In this document: positions 27,434 through 37,375 of the stretch, piece by piece
How the letters are laid out: each line of letters opens with the position of its first letter
Position numbering within the stretch: position 1 is the first letter of the stretch
Origin: Arenibacter latericius DSM 15913
GTDB lineage: Bacteria; Bacteroidota; Bacteroidia; Flavobacteriales; Flavobacteriaceae
Direction of reading: 5' to 3'
Assembly: GCF_000424985.1 (NCBI RefSeq)
Contig: NZ_AUKX01000011.1
Span: 1-64,000 of the forward strand
DNA length: 64,000 nt
Notes under the pieces: generated by a model
Told to the model about the DNA's origin: nothing
Seen by the model: only the letters and a program-made list of their open reading frames with translations
Databases searched by the model: none
Program-made: the position numbers and the translations under genes

Positions 27434-28174
27434 TTAAAAATCTAATTTCTTTTTACGGAGTTCAAAGTTTTGTCCCAGATATACTTTACGAACCATTTCA
27501 TCAGCAGCCAAATCTTCGGGTATACCGGATTTTAAAATTCCACCTTCAAACATTAGATAAGAGCGTTCTGTAATAGCTAGTGTTTCTTGAACGTTATGGT
27601 CCGTAATTAAAATACCTATATTCTTATTTTTAAGTTGAGCTACGATTCGCTGTATATCTTCAACGGCTACCGGGTCTACCCCAGCAAAGGGTTCGTCCAA
27701 TAAAATAAATTTAGGATCGGTTGCTAGTGCTCTAGCTATTTCAGTACGTCTTCTTTCTCCCCCAGACAATAGATCGCCCCTGTTTTTACGAATATGACCG
27801 AGGCCAAACTCTTCAATAAGGGATTCCATTTTCATCAACTGTTCCTTCTTACTTAATTTGGTTAGCTGTAATACACTCAGAATATTTTCTTCAATACTTA
27901 GTTTTCTAAAGACGGAAGCTTCCTGAGCCAAGTAACCAATTCCGTTTTGGGCCCTCTTGTACATGGGGAATTTGGTGATTTCCATTTTGTCTAGAAATAT
28001 TTTGCCACCATTAGGTTTAATCAAACCTACGATCATGTAAAAAGAGGTTGTTTTTCCGGCTCCATTTGGCCCTAGTAAACCTACAATTTCACCTTGATTG
28101 ACTTCTAAGGAAATTCCTTTAACTACTTGTCGTCCTCGGTAGGACTTCATTATATTTTCCGCTCTTAGCTTCAT
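27434..28174 (-). CDS. lptB: Lipopolysaccharide export ABC transporter ATPase LptB
   Basis: A 246-aa ABC ATPase energising LPS extraction from the inner membrane with LptFG. Walker [11 protein letters not shown]-loop region [19 protein letters not shown] (the EASVFRKL sequence is diagnostic of LptB), signature [16 protein letters not shown] and Walker [14 protein letters not shown] are all present. Full length. Partner genes lptF/lptG and lptA/lptC are not adjacent. It has its own -7 box TAGTTTTG, so it is probably transcribed separately from the tatC operon. Confidence 0.96.
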   Translation of the reverse strand: MKLRAENIMKSYRGRQVVKGISLEVNQGEIVGLLGPNGAGKTTSFYMIVGLIKPNGGKIFLDKMEITKFPMYKRAQNGIGYLAQEASVFRKLSIEENILSVLQLTKLSKKEQLMKMESLIEEFGLGHIRKNRGDLLSGGERRRTEIARALATDPKFILLDEPFAGVDPVAVEDIQRIVAQLKNKNIGILITDHNVQETLAITERSYLMFEGGILKSGIPEDLAADEMVRKVYLGQNFELRKKKLDF

Positions 28175-28193
28175 ATTTTCTGTTGCTATTCCT

Positions 28194-28201
28194 CAAAACT
28201 A
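28194..28201 (-). promoter_or_regulatory. -7 promoter box TAGTTTTG for lptB
   Basis: CAAAACTA on the plus strand reads TAGTTTTG, an exact TAnnTTTG match 20 nt before the lptB start. No TTG at standard spacing. Confidence 0.55.
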
Positions 28202-28239
28202 ACGCTTATCTTATTCAGGGAAAAGAAATTGTAGATTTT

Positions 28240-28590
28240 TTAACCTTGTAATTCTTCTAGTGCTTCCCAATATTCATAAGCTCTACGTAGGTGTGGTACA
28301 ACAATTGTACCTCCAACCAATGTAGCAATCCCTAAGGTTTCCATCACTTCTTCCTTAGTGGCTCCCTCATTATGTGCGCTTTCTAAGTGATACTTTACGC
28401 AGTCATCACAACGTAATACGGCAGAGGCTACTAAGCCTAAAAGCTCCTTAGTTTTAACGTCTAAGGCTCCAGCAGCGTATGCATTAGTGTCTAAATTGAA
28501 GATTCGCTTTATTAATTTGTTATTATCTCCCAAAATCTTTTCATTCATTTTGGAGCGATATTCATTAAACTCTTTAACTTGATTTGGCAT
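28240..28590 (-). CDS. Carboxymuconolactone decarboxylase family (AhpD-like) protein
   Basis: A 116-aa all-helical protein with a redox-type CxxC (CDDCVKYH) followed by a His three residues later, then EVMETLGIATLVGG, the usual AhpD/CMD fold core. The CxxC...H arrangement suggests a thiol peroxidase or disulfide role rather than decarboxylation. It overlaps the end of tatC by 17 nt, so it is cotranslated with tatC and the isomerase. Confidence 0.88.
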   Translation of the reverse strand: MPNQVKEFNEYRSKMNEKILGDNNKLIKRIFNLDTNAYAAGALDVKTKELLGLVASAVLRCDDCVKYHLESAHNEGATKEEVMETLGIATLVGGTIVVPHLRRAYEYWEALEELQG

Positions 28591-29413
28591 TGCGTTTCAT
28601 TTTTTTAGCTTCGTTTCTTAAGACTACTTTTGAAATATAGATGCTTACCTGATATAGTATCAGTATGGGGATTGCTACAATAATTTGACTCGCCACATCG
28701 GGAGGAGTAATAACTGCTGATAGGATTAATACTACTACCAAGGCTATTTTACGGTATTTGCGTAATACCTCTGGTGTAACTAGTCCAATTTTAGTTAAGA
28801 AATAGATAATTATAGGAAGTTCAAATATTAATCCACATGCTATTACTGCTGCTCTTACCGTTGAGATATAGGAACTTAGGTCTATTTCTCTTATTACAGT
28901 GTCGCTAATAGAGTAACCTCCTAGGAAGTTAATAGATAGCGGTGCTACCACATAATAACCAAACAATACACCCGTGAAAAATAGAGCAGAGGCTATAAAG
29001 ATGAAGCCTCTTGCATTTTGTCTTTCAGAATCATAGAGTCCAGGAGCTATAAATTTCCAAAGCTCATAGAGCACATAGGGAAACCCTACAATAAAACCTG
29101 CCCAAATAGAGGTCCAGATATGTGCAGAAAACTGTTCAGACATCTGTCTACTTTGCACTGTAAACAACGGCTCGGCACTACAAAAAGCCTCGCTAAAACC
29201 TAGCATCTTAGATAGGTTACAAAAAACTTCATAAGTTGGGAATTCGGGCATCATTGGCCCAAAAATTACGGTGCCAAATATGAAGTCCTTCATTAAAAAG
29301 GCGATACTCCCTATTATTACAATAGCTAAGGTTGCACGTATTAAATGCCATCTTAACTCCTCTAAATGGTCTAGGAAAGACATTTCATCGGGGGTCTTTT
29401 TGTTTTTTGCCAT
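28574..29413 (-). CDS. tatC: Twin-arginine translocase subunit TatC
   Basis: A 279-aa membrane protein with six helices and the conserved N-terminal MSFLDHLEELRWHL, where signal peptides dock. It also carries YELWKFIAPGLY, GVLFGYYVV and FELPIIIYFL typical of TatC. An insert with two cysteines (CNLSK ... FCSAEP, about 66-79) sits in the first periplasmic loop. It exports folded cofactor proteins such as the Gfo/Idh/MocA enzyme at 12136. Overlaps its neighbours on both sides (1 nt with the isomerase, 17 nt with the AhpD-like gene). tatA is not nearby. Confidence 0.96.
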   Translation of the reverse strand: MAKNKKTPDEMSFLDHLEELRWHLIRATLAIVIIGSIAFLMKDFIFGTVIFGPMMPEFPTYEVFCNLSKMLGFSEAFCSAEPLFTVQSRQMSEQFSAHIWTSIWAGFIVGFPYVLYELWKFIAPGLYDSERQNARGFIFIASALFFTGVLFGYYVVAPLSINFLGGYSISDTVIREIDLSSYISTVRAAVIACGLIFELPIIIYFLTKIGLVTPEVLRKYRKIALVVVLILSAVITPPDVASQIIVAIPILILYQVSIYISKVVLRNEAKKMKRNAKSS

Positions 29414-30378
29414 TATAGTATTCCTTCTTTTATTAAATTATGTAAATGTACTATTCCTTTGTAATTGTCTCCATCCACAGCCAATAATTGCGAAATGCCT
29501 TTAGCCTGCATTAGTTCTAAGGCTTTTATGGCTAAAACATTCACATCTATCGTTTTTGGGGTGCTGCTCATAATATCTTTAGCAGTTAAGCCGTAGATGG
29601 TATCAAATTTGTTTAACATGCGTCTGATATCTCCATCGGTCACGATGCCTACAATCTTATTATTCTCCATGACAGCAGTGGCACCAAGCATTTTTTCTGA
29701 AATTTCTACAATTACAGACTTTACATCGCTTGTTATATCAACTTTAGGAACTTCGTTAGTAGTGGCTAGATCGCCAACGGTTAGGTAAAGTTTTTTACCC
29801 AATGCTCCTCCAGGATGGTATTTTGCAAAATCTTTACTACTAAACCCTTTTAGTTCTAATAAACATATCGCTAGAGCATCTCCCATTACCAATTGTGCTG
29901 TTGTACTAGTTGTCGGGGCCAGATTATTGGGACAGGCCTCTTTTTCAACATAAGTATTTAGTACAAAGTCTGATTGCTGTGCTAAAAAGGAATCTGTATT
30001 TCCGGTCATCCCTATTAGCTTGTTATTCCCGCGTTTAATTAAAGGAACTAGCATTTTTATTTCCGCGGTATTACCACTTTTAGAAATGCAGATTACCACA
30101 TCGTTTTCCTGGATGGTTCCTAGGTCGCCATGTATGGCATCTGCAGCATGCATAAAAATAGCAGGGGTGCCAGTTGAATTTAGAGTAGCAACTATTTTTG
30201 AGGCTATAAGGGCACTTTTTCCGATACCCGAAATAATAACCCTACCTTTGGAGGTGCGTATGCATTCAACGGCTTTGGAAAAATCATCGTTTAACAGTGA
30301 GGAAAGTTGGTTTATTGCCTCTGCTTCGGTTTCAATTGTCTTTTTCGCTATCGCCAGAATAGCATTATGATTGCTCAA
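29413..30378 (-). CDS. D-arabinose-5-phosphate isomerase (KdsD/KpsF/GutQ family)
   Basis: A 321-aa enzyme converting ribulose 5-phosphate to arabinose 5-phosphate, the first step of Kdo synthesis for LPS. A SIS domain at about 35-170 shows SGIGKSALIASKIVATLNSTG and CISKSGNT. Two CBS domains follow (about 205-262 and 270-321). The start is a TTG codon at 30378; no ATG is close and the N-terminus from here fits the family. First gene of the isomerase-tatC-AhpD-like operon. Confidence 0.93.
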   Translation of the reverse strand: MSNHNAILAIAKKTIETEAEAINQLSSLLNDDFSKAVECIRTSKGRVIISGIGKSALIASKIVATLNSTGTPAIFMHAADAIHGDLGTIQENDVVICISKSGNTAEIKMLVPLIKRGNNKLIGMTGNTDSFLAQQSDFVLNTYVEKEACPNNLAPTTSTTAQLVMGDALAICLLELKGFSSKDFAKYHPGGALGKKLYLTVGDLATTNEVPKVDITSDVKSVIVEISEKMLGATAVMENNKIVGIVTDGDIRRMLNKFDTIYGLTAKDIMSSTPKTIDVNVLAIKALELMQAKGISQLLAVDGDNYKGIVHLHNLIKEGIL

Positions 30379-30580
30379 AATAATGTTAAATTATGTTGTG
30401 AAATTTCTATCGTAAAAGAAAGTATTATATTTAAAACTGTAAAATTACATAAACTAAAGTATATAGGATATATTTAAATATTAAGAATTTATTTCTGGAC
30501 AATATTTAATTTTAATCTGAAAAATTACTTAACTTTTGGTGTGGTTGCCAAAAAATATGATGAAAATGGTAAAGTACGGA

Positions 30581-32782
30581 ATGAGTATTGAAGATGTTGA
30601 TTTAGCTGCGTCTCTAAAGAAGTATTTTGGGTTCTCCCAATTTAAAGGTTTACAAAAGGGAGTAGTAGAAAATATAATACAAGGGAATAACACCTTTGTA
30701 ATTATGCCCACCGGAGGGGGAAAATCCCTGTGTTATCAGCTACCTGCATTAATGCAAGAAGGAACAGCGATTGTGGTCTCTCCATTAATAGCCTTAATGA
30801 AAAACCAGGTTGATGCCATCAGGGGGCTTTCAGAAAATGCTGGGGTAGCTCATGTTCTTAACTCCTCTCTTACCAAAACTGAAATTAAACAGGTTAAGAA
30901 AGATGTTAGCGAGGGAGTAACTAAGCTATTATACGTAGCTCCAGAGTCTTTAACTAAGGATGAGTATGTTGATTTCTTACAAGGTGAAAAAATTTCTTTT
31001 GTCGCCGTGGACGAAGCACATTGTATTTCTGAATGGGGACATGATTTTAGACCAGAATACAGAAATCTGAAATCCATTGTAAAAAGATTAGGGGATGGGA
31101 TTCCTATTATTGCGCTAACCGCTACTGCTACCCCTAAGGTACAGGAAGATATAATAAAAAACTTAGGTATTGGAGACTCAAAAGTCTTTAAGGCTAGCTT
31201 TAATAGGCCTAATTTATTTTATGAGGTGCGCCCAAAAACCCAAAATGTAGATGCAGATATTATTCGTTTTGTAAAACAAAATAAAGGGAAATCGGGAATT
31301 ATATACTGCTTAAGCCGTAAGCGAGTAGAAGAATTGGCCCAGGTGTTACAGGTAAATGGAGTTAGTGCAGTGCCTTACCATGCCGGATTTGATGCTAAGA
31401 CCAGATCTAGGCATCAGGACATGTTCTTAATGGAAGATGTAGATGTGGTAGTTGCTACAATTGCCTTTGGAATGGGAATAGATAAACCCGATGTACGCTT
31501 TGTTATCCACCACGATATTCCTAAAAGTATAGAGAGCTATTATCAGGAGACAGGTCGCGCTGGTAGAGATGGTGGCGAAGGTCATTGCCTGGCGTATTAC
31601 TCATATAAGGATATTGAGAAATTAGAGAAGTTTATGTCTGGCAAACCCGTTGCAGAACAAGAAATAGGGAATGCTCTTTTACAAGAAGTTGTTGCCTTTG
31701 CAGAGACCTCAATTTCCCGAAGAAAGTTTATCCTTCATTATTTTGGAGAAGAGTTTGACGAAATAAATGGAGAGGGAGCAGATATGGATGATAATTCTCG
31801 TAACCCTAAAGAAAAACAAGAAGCCAAGGATAATGTTCTTAAGGTGCTTCAAGTTGTGACTGGCACCAGTGAGAAATTTAAATCTAAGGAGGTAGTAAAG
31901 GCCCTAACAGGAAAGAGTAATGCTTTAATCTCCTCCCATAAAACCGATGAAAAAGAATTTTTCGGAATCGGAAAGGAAAAGGATAAAGGGTATTGGATGG
32001 CGTTGATTCGTCAGATGCTAGTAGCCGGTTTATTGAAAAAGGAGATAGAGCAATATGGAATTCTTCATGTTACTCCTGCTGGGAAAGAGTTTGCAGAAAA
32101 TCCTACCTCGTTTATGATGACTATGGATCATGTGTACAATAAAGAATCTGATGATGCTATTGTAAGTGCAGCAAAAGCAGGAGGGGGAGTGGCAGATAGT
32201 AAGTTGTATGCAATGTTAAAAGACTTAAGAAAGAAGCAAGCTCATAAGTTAGATGTCCCTCCATTTGTAGTGTTCCAAGATCCATCATTAGAGGATATGG
32301 CCTTAAAATACCCAATAACCGTAGAAGAATTGGTTAATATAAACGGAGTAGGGGAAGGGAAGGCTAAGAGATATGGGAAACCATTTTTAGAGTTAATTGC
32401 TTCTTACGTTGAGAATAATGATATAATAAGACCCGATGATCTTGTTGTAAAAAGTACGGGTGCTAATTCTGCATTAAAACTATATATTATTCAGAATGTT
32501 GACAGGAAACTACCTTTAGATGATATTGCTTCCGCGAAAGGATTGGAGCTAAATGAACTGATAAAGGAAATGGAACAGATTGTATTTAGCGGTACTAAAT
32601 TAAATTTAAGCTATTGGATTGATGATATTCTAGATGAAGATCAACAAGAAGAAATCCATGATTACTTTTTAGAAGCTGAATCTGATAATTTAGAAGACGC
32701 ATTAAAAGAGTTTGATGGTGACTATGAGGACGAGGAGCTCAGGTTGTATCGACTTAAATTTATTAGTGAAGTGGCCAATTAG
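30581..32782 (+). CDS. recQ: ATP-dependent DNA helicase RecQ
   Basis: A 733-aa 3'-5' helicase for recombination and fork repair. Helicase motifs: MPTGGGKSLCYQLP (Walker A), AVDEAHCISEWGHDFRPEY (DEAH), and the second RecA domain with ATIAFGMGIDKPDVRFVIH and QETGRAGRDG. RQC and HRDC domains follow (HRDC near PITVEELVNINGVGEGKAKRYG), with an acidic C-terminal tail. The frame opens at a TTG (30536) inside a TAACTTTTG promoter-like box. ATGs at 30557 and 30581 are possible, and 30581 (MSIEDVDLAASLKKYFGF) fits the family best. Confidence 0.95.
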   Translation: MSIEDVDLAASLKKYFGFSQFKGLQKGVVENIIQGNNTFVIMPTGGGKSLCYQLPALMQEGTAIVVSPLIALMKNQVDAIRGLSENAGVAHVLNSSLTKTEIKQVKKDVSEGVTKLLYVAPESLTKDEYVDFLQGEKISFVAVDEAHCISEWGHDFRPEYRNLKSIVKRLGDGIPIIALTATATPKVQEDIIKNLGIGDSKVFKASFNRPNLFYEVRPKTQNVDADIIRFVKQNKGKSGIIYCLSRKRVEELAQVLQVNGVSAVPYHAGFDAKTRSRHQDMFLMEDVDVVVATIAFGMGIDKPDVRFVIHHDIPKSIESYYQETGRAGRDGGEGHCLAYYSYKDIEKLEKFMSGKPVAEQEIGNALLQEVVAFAETSISRRKFILHYFGEEFDEINGEGADMDDNSRNPKEKQEAKDNVLKVLQVVTGTSEKFKSKEVVKALTGKSNALISSHKTDEKEFFGIGKEKDKGYWMALIRQMLVAGLLKKEIEQYGILHVTPAGKEFAENPTSFMMTMDHVYNKESDDAIVSAAKAGGGVADSKLYAMLKDLRKKQAHKLDVPPFVVFQDPSLEDMALKYPITVEELVNINGVGEGKAKRYGKPFLELIASYVENNDIIRPDDLVVKSTGANSALKLYIIQNVDRKLPLDDIASAKGLELNELIKEMEQIVFSGTKLNLSYWIDDILDEDQQEEIHDYFLEAESDNLEDALKEFDGDYEDEELRLYRLKFISEVAN

Positions 32783-32804
32783 GCTGTGTTCACTATGCTG
32801 ATAT

Positions 32805-32838
32805 AAAAAATCCCCGCTTATTTAAGTGGGGATTTTTT
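32805..32838. terminator. Bidirectional terminator between recQ and the LD-carboxypeptidase gene
   Basis: A 16-bp stem (AAAAAATCCCCGCTTA with TAAGTGGGGATTTTTT, one G-T pair) with A-run on one side and T-run on the other, so it can act for both convergent genes. Confidence 0.9.
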
Positions 32839-32860
32839 TATATTTCTTAGTTTCTTCAAT

Positions 32861-33916
32861 TTATTGTACAGAGGTTTCCAATAAAGTAAGTTTCATTTTA
32901 TCGGCATCTAGTGAAGCCATTGTTCCTATTGGAAATGTAAAGTTATGATCTATATGACCAAAGGTAAGTCCGTATACGGCAGGAACATTTAAAGGGGCTA
33001 TTCTATCCATTATAACCTCTTTCAGGGTGAAAGTTGTGGGGGCTGGAATGCGATCACACCCTTTAAATACCCCTAAGGCAAATCCAGCTGCTTTATGGAA
33101 GGTTTTGCTGTGAATCAATTGAGTAAGCATTCTGTCTATACGGTATGGTGCTTCTTCAATTTCTTCTAAACAAACAATGGCGTCTGTAAAGTCTATTTCA
33201 TCGGGAGTGCCAACTAGCGCACTTACCAAAGTAAGACTTCCACCAACTAGTTTTCCACTTACTTTTCCAGGGCAGATAATATATTGGTCATATTCGGGTT
33301 TCTTAAACTCGGAATTAAGGGGGTATACTTTATTTTTTAGAGCTTGTTTTGCTCTAGTATGCATTACCACTCGCTTTAATTGAGCTATACTATAGTCATC
33401 CGTGATTGTGCTTCCCACTGGTCCGTGGAAGGTTATTAAGCCTGTTTTTTGATATATCCCGTTTAAAAGAGCTGTGATATCACTAAAACCGATAAATGTT
33501 TTTGGGTTATTTCTAATAATATCATAATCAATCATGTGCATAATGCGGGTACATCCGTACCCTCCCCTTGCACAAAGGATACCATCTATCTTAGGGTTTG
33601 CAAACATTTCGTTTAGGTCTGCAGCTCTTTCCTCATCTGTATTGCTAAAGTAACCATGATTGCCTAGAATTCTATCTGTATGATAAGGGATAAAACCCAT
33701 TTTTATCAGTGTTTCCTTGGCTTTCTCTAATACAAATAATGGGATGGCAAAACCTGGAGCTACTAACCCAATAGTGTCCCCTTTTTTTAGTGCTTTTGCT
33801 TTAACTGATGATATGTGAGGTGCTGGTGTAGATGACTGAGATAATAATATAGATGGGGTCATACACGCCATTCCTACCCCAGTGGCTTTTTTTAAGAATT
33901 CTCTTCTCTTTTTCAT
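32861..33916 (-). CDS. LD-carboxypeptidase (peptidase family S66)
   Basis: A 351-aa serine peptidase of the muramoyltetrapeptide carboxypeptidase family, trimming D-Ala from murein tetrapeptides during recycling. Catalytic residues are in place: Ser145 in FIGFSD, Glu251 in CLEEIEEAPYRIDR and His321 in FGHIDHN. An N-terminal RRxFLKK-type stretch with a hydrophobic segment (residues 4-26) looks like a Tat or Sec signal, so the enzyme is probably exported, unlike the cytoplasmic LdcA of E. coli. Confidence 0.9.
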   Translation of the reverse strand: MKKRREFLKKATGVGMACMTPSILLSQSSTPAPHISSVKAKALKKGDTIGLVAPGFAIPLFVLEKAKETLIKMGFIPYHTDRILGNHGYFSNTDEERAADLNEMFANPKIDGILCARGGYGCTRIMHMIDYDIIRNNPKTFIGFSDITALLNGIYQKTGLITFHGPVGSTITDDYSIAQLKRVVMHTRAKQALKNKVYPLNSEFKKPEYDQYIICPGKVSGKLVGGSLTLVSALVGTPDEIDFTDAIVCLEEIEEAPYRIDRMLTQLIHSKTFHKAAGFALGVFKGCDRIPAPTTFTLKEVIMDRIAPLNVPAVYGLTFGHIDHNFTFPIGTMASLDADKMKLTLLETSVQ

Positions 33917-33960
33917 AAAATTGGGAATATGAGCTAAAATAACAAAATTCCATAAAAAAA

Positions 33961-33991
33961 GGGGGGAGATACAAAGGTATCATCCCTCCCT
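33961..33991 (-). terminator. Terminator of the CarboxypepD_reg-like gene
   Basis: On the minus strand a GC-rich imperfect hairpin (GGGAGGGATGATAC pairing with GTATCTCCCCCC) is followed by TTTTTTT. It starts about 25 nt after the stop at 34015. Confidence 0.65.
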
Positions 33992-34014
33992 AATAAGTAT
34001 TGTGAGCTGTAAGC

Positions 34015-35346
34015 TTATTTAACTGGTTGATTGTTCTTATCCCCCGACCGTCTTAATTGTCTCTGAATTTTTTTAATTGCCGATTCTATAGATTTTTCTG
34101 GCTCTATGATATTATATTCTCCCCAAAATTCTGGATCGGAAAAGCCCGTTGCCTCATCATTTAATATAACCGATGATTTTAATCGATTTTTAAACTTTGG
34201 AATATCACCAGTGGTATTCTTTTCCCAATCCGTTACAGCCATTTCAGAGGTCATGCTATAAACAGAGTTAAACAGTTTGTCGTCCCAATTAATCTTAAAT
34301 ACCAATAACACATTACTATATCCATAGTACCATTTCCCATTCTTCTCCCTGTAATCTACTCTATAAGCAATATCTGTGGGCCACACATTTGCTTTTGCTG
34401 GCTTTTTACGGACAAATAATCTAGCAGCTTCTTCCTTGTTAGTTATATTTAAGGAAAATACGGCACTGGTTAATACTTTTCTTTCTCCATCTATATATAA
34501 TTTACCTTGATATAGAGGTGCGGTTATGGTTTCTTTTTGCTTAAAATTTATCACATAGATTAGGCTGTTATTGATACGGGTATAATTTTCAAAACTAAAA
34601 TTATAATCATCAAAGGTATCATCGCTGAAAATGTATTGGGGGTATTTTACCAAATCAACAAACAAGGTGTTAAATGGACCTCCCTGCAATTTCAAGACCA
34701 CTGTATCTAATTTACTGTAATCCGTGCTTTTTCTAGATTTGTATAATGTTATGGCATCCCTTCGGTCTGTGTTATAAGGAGTTTTGTAAATATTGACAAC
34801 CGCTTCAGATAGGGATACGTTCTTTCTTCTTTTTTTAATGGTTTCCCTGTAAAAGGCCGTCATTATAGTAGGTTCATCAAAGTAATTGTCGCCTCTTCTC
34901 TTTAAGGTTTCCCATACCAAAGCTTTGGCATCTTTGGGAATAGCAACACTTACTTCCGGCAACTCTATAGCTGAGGCTTCCAAAGCAATCCTATTTTTAT
35001 TATTCTTTAATTGAGTTAAAGGGATTTTTGTAGTTCGGTATCCTAAAAATGAAATGATTACGTTACCCTGTGTAATGTCTTTTGGGATTTTTAACGAAAA
35101 GTCGCCCTCAGCGTTGCTTACGGTGGTAATATTAGAGTTTTCCAAGGAAATATTGGCTAATACCAAAGGTTTGTTGGATTGACTATCAGTTATAGTACCC
35201 TGATAGATGGTATAGGAGGTTTCTTGGTCCTGAATGTCTTGAAACATAGTGGTAGCCCATAGTTGATGAGTTGTTCCTAGAAACAACAACACCTGAAGTG
35301 TCACCACTATTATTCTTGTTCTTATATTTATGGTTATTTGTTGCAT
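34015..35346 (-). CDS. Exported protein with carboxypeptidase-like regulatory domain
   Basis: A 443-aa exported protein: a signal at about 10-32, then a CarboxypepD_reg-like beta-sandwich (about 48-130; YQGTITDSQSNKPLVLANISLENSNI ... VSNAEGDFSLKIP) as in TonB-dependent receptors. The remaining 310 residues form a beta-rich domain (ETLKRRGDNYFDEPTIMTAFYRE, then YSNVLLVFKINWDDKLF) common to Bacteroidota proteins of unknown function. No TonB plug or barrel follows. It probably sits in the periplasm or at the outer membrane. Function not known. Confidence 0.8.
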   Translation of the reverse strand: MQQITINIRTRIIVVTLQVLLFLGTTHQLWATTMFQDIQDQETSYTIYQGTITDSQSNKPLVLANISLENSNITTVSNAEGDFSLKIPKDITQGNVIISFLGYRTTKIPLTQLKNNKNRIALEASAIELPEVSVAIPKDAKALVWETLKRRGDNYFDEPTIMTAFYRETIKKRRKNVSLSEAVVNIYKTPYNTDRRDAITLYKSRKSTDYSKLDTVVLKLQGGPFNTLFVDLVKYPQYIFSDDTFDDYNFSFENYTRINNSLIYVINFKQKETITAPLYQGKLYIDGERKVLTSAVFSLNITNKEEAARLFVRKKPAKANVWPTDIAYRVDYREKNGKWYYGYSNVLLVFKINWDDKLFNSVYSMTSEMAVTDWEKNTTGDIPKFKNRLKSSVILNDEATGFSDPEFWGEYNIIEPEKSIESAIKKIQRQLRRSGDKNNQPVK

Positions 35347-35806
35347 AGAATACTTTTTTTAAAATCAGTATTGTAAAATGTCGAGATTTGCTATCTAGGA
35401 TTTGAGTCAATCAATTTTGCTTCCCTTCATTGATATTAGTTGATAAGGTCTATTGATTGTATCCGAACACAAGAGTGGAGAGATTGAAGATTAAGTTATC
35501 GCCAATGTCCTAATCTGGTTGTTTATTTTAGTATTACTCATTCTTACGTTATAACGAGTATTTTTCCAGATTTTAGTTAAAGTTATATTGCTTAAATGAG
35601 GAAGCTTCCTATTTCTAAGATAATGAATTTAAGTGAATTACCCTAAATTTATTTAAACTTAATTATGGAGGGAAATGGTAGCTATAGTACCATAGTTCAA
35701 TGAGAAGGAGGGGAGCATAGCTTACCTATTCCCATTCTTCTAAATTTATTAATCAACCGAAGATCAAATTCTTAGGACGCAGCGTTTAAGGATCTAAGTT
35801 TGTGTT
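35347..35806. other. 460-bp AT-rich gene-free region
   Basis: No ORF, tRNA-like or repeat structure of substance was found on either strand. A weak 6-bp hairpin (ATGGTA with TACCAT, 35675-35693) is the only symmetry seen. It contains the upstream region of the gene at 34015-35346; no consensus promoter box is visible. Confidence 0.6.
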
Positions 35807-37351
35807 TTAAGGGTTTAATTTTCTTAGATCAAAGATGTCTTTTCTTCTGTCTTTTAAATTTCTGACACTTCCAAACTGATTTAATTCTGTTAATAGATCT
35901 AAATCTAGATCAACTATTAAGATCATTTCGGTATTTGGCGTAGCTTCTGCCTTAATTCCATTGGCGGGAAAAGCAAAATCACAAGGGGTGAATACCATGG
36001 ATTGTGCGTATTGGATATCCATATTGTGTACCTTGGGTAAGTTACCTACACTCCCTGCGATTGCCACATAACATTCGTTTTCTATAGCTCTTGCTTGGGC
36101 ACAATTCCGCACTCTAGAGTATCCGTTTTGGGTATCTGTTAGAAAGGGAACAAAAAGTATGTCCATCCCTTCATCGGCAAGGAGTCTGCTTAATTCTGGG
36201 AATTCTGAGTCGTAACAGATTAGGATACCAATCTTACCACAGTCTGTATCAAATGTTTTTAATTGATTACCACCCTGCATCCCCCAAACCCGTTCTTCAT
36301 CTGGAGTAACGTGTAATTTTTCGTATCTTTCTTTAGTACCGTCTCGTTTACACAAATAACCTACATTATAAAGCTTGCCATCCTTTACTTCTGGCATGCT
36401 TCCCGTAATAATATTGATATTATAGGATATGGCTAATTCGGAGAATTTCTGAACTATGGTAGAGGTGTGTAAGGCTAGATTACGAATAGCTTCTGGCTCT
36501 GATAGGTGATTGTCTTCAGCCATCAAAGGGGCATTGAAAAACTCTGGGAACAACGCGAAATCTGAACGATAACTAGAAACAGAATCGATAAAAAATTCCG
36601 CTTGTTGAAGTACATCTTCCAAGTTTTTGTATGGCCTCATTTGCCATTGTATTAGACCTAATCTAACTACCCTTTTATTGGTGGAAGGTTTTTTATTTAC
36701 TTTTTCATAATAAATATTGTCCCATTTTAATAGTACAGCATATTCATTGGATGCGGCATCACCCTCCAAATAATGTTTTAAGATCCTAGTAGGATGAAAG
36801 TCATTTGAAATTTGGAAATTAAGTACAGGGTCGTGAATCTCCTTACTCTTCACTTTTTCTATATACGCTTTAGGAGTAAGCGTATCCATATATTTGTGGT
36901 AGTTGGGTATTCTTCCGCCAAAGGCAACCCCTTTTAAATTTAGGCGTTCACATAGATCTTTCCTATAATCATAGAGTCGTCTTCCTAATCGCATACCTCT
37001 ATACTCGGGTTTTATAAAAACGTCTATACCGTATAATATATCCCCATCCGAAGAATGCGTGTTAAAGGTGTAATCTCCGGTAATCTGTTGGTAGGTATGT
37101 TGATTGTCAAAATCGTTATAATTAATAATAATGGACAGGGCGCAACCAGCAATTTGGTTATTCACCTTAATAACTACTTGCCCTTCTTGAAACCGCTTAA
37201 TTAGCGTTTCTATCTGATGCTCTCTCCAATAAGAATGAGGCATAGTAGTATAGGACGCAATCATAGCGGACTTTAATTCCTGATAGTCATCCAAGCTTAA
37301 ATAGGACAGTTCTATGTTCTCTATATCCTCTATGTTTATTTTATTGTCCAT
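35807..37351 (-). CDS. Fusion of GNAT acetyltransferase and carbon-nitrogen hydrolase (nitrilase family)
   Basis: A 514-aa two-domain protein. Residues 10-215 are a GNAT domain (FIKPEYRGMRLGRRLYDYR carries the acetyl-CoA loop). Residues 228-510 are a nitrilase-superfamily domain with the Glu-Lys-Cys triad: Glu270 (FALFPEFF), Lys345 (YEKLHVTP) and Cys379 (ILICYDSEFPE). The combination is known across bacteria, but the substrate is not established. One domain may acylate and the other deamidate the same amine metabolite; that is inference. Starts 24 nt downstream of the pseudouridine synthase. Confidence 0.92.
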   Translation of the reverse strand: MDNKINIEDIENIELSYLSLDDYQELKSAMIASYTTMPHSYWREHQIETLIKRFQEGQVVIKVNNQIAGCALSIIINYNDFDNQHTYQQITGDYTFNTHSSDGDILYGIDVFIKPEYRGMRLGRRLYDYRKDLCERLNLKGVAFGGRIPNYHKYMDTLTPKAYIEKVKSKEIHDPVLNFQISNDFHPTRILKHYLEGDAASNEYAVLLKWDNIYYEKVNKKPSTNKRVVRLGLIQWQMRPYKNLEDVLQQAEFFIDSVSSYRSDFALFPEFFNAPLMAEDNHLSEPEAIRNLALHTSTIVQKFSELAISYNINIITGSMPEVKDGKLYNVGYLCKRDGTKERYEKLHVTPDEERVWGMQGGNQLKTFDTDCGKIGILICYDSEFPELSRLLADEGMDILFVPFLTDTQNGYSRVRNCAQARAIENECYVAIAGSVGNLPKVHNMDIQYAQSMVFTPCDFAFPANGIKAEATPNTEMILIVDLDLDLLTELNQFGSVRNLKDRRKDIFDLRKLNP

Positions 37352-37375
37352 TATTTATTTGTAGTAAGGGGAATG

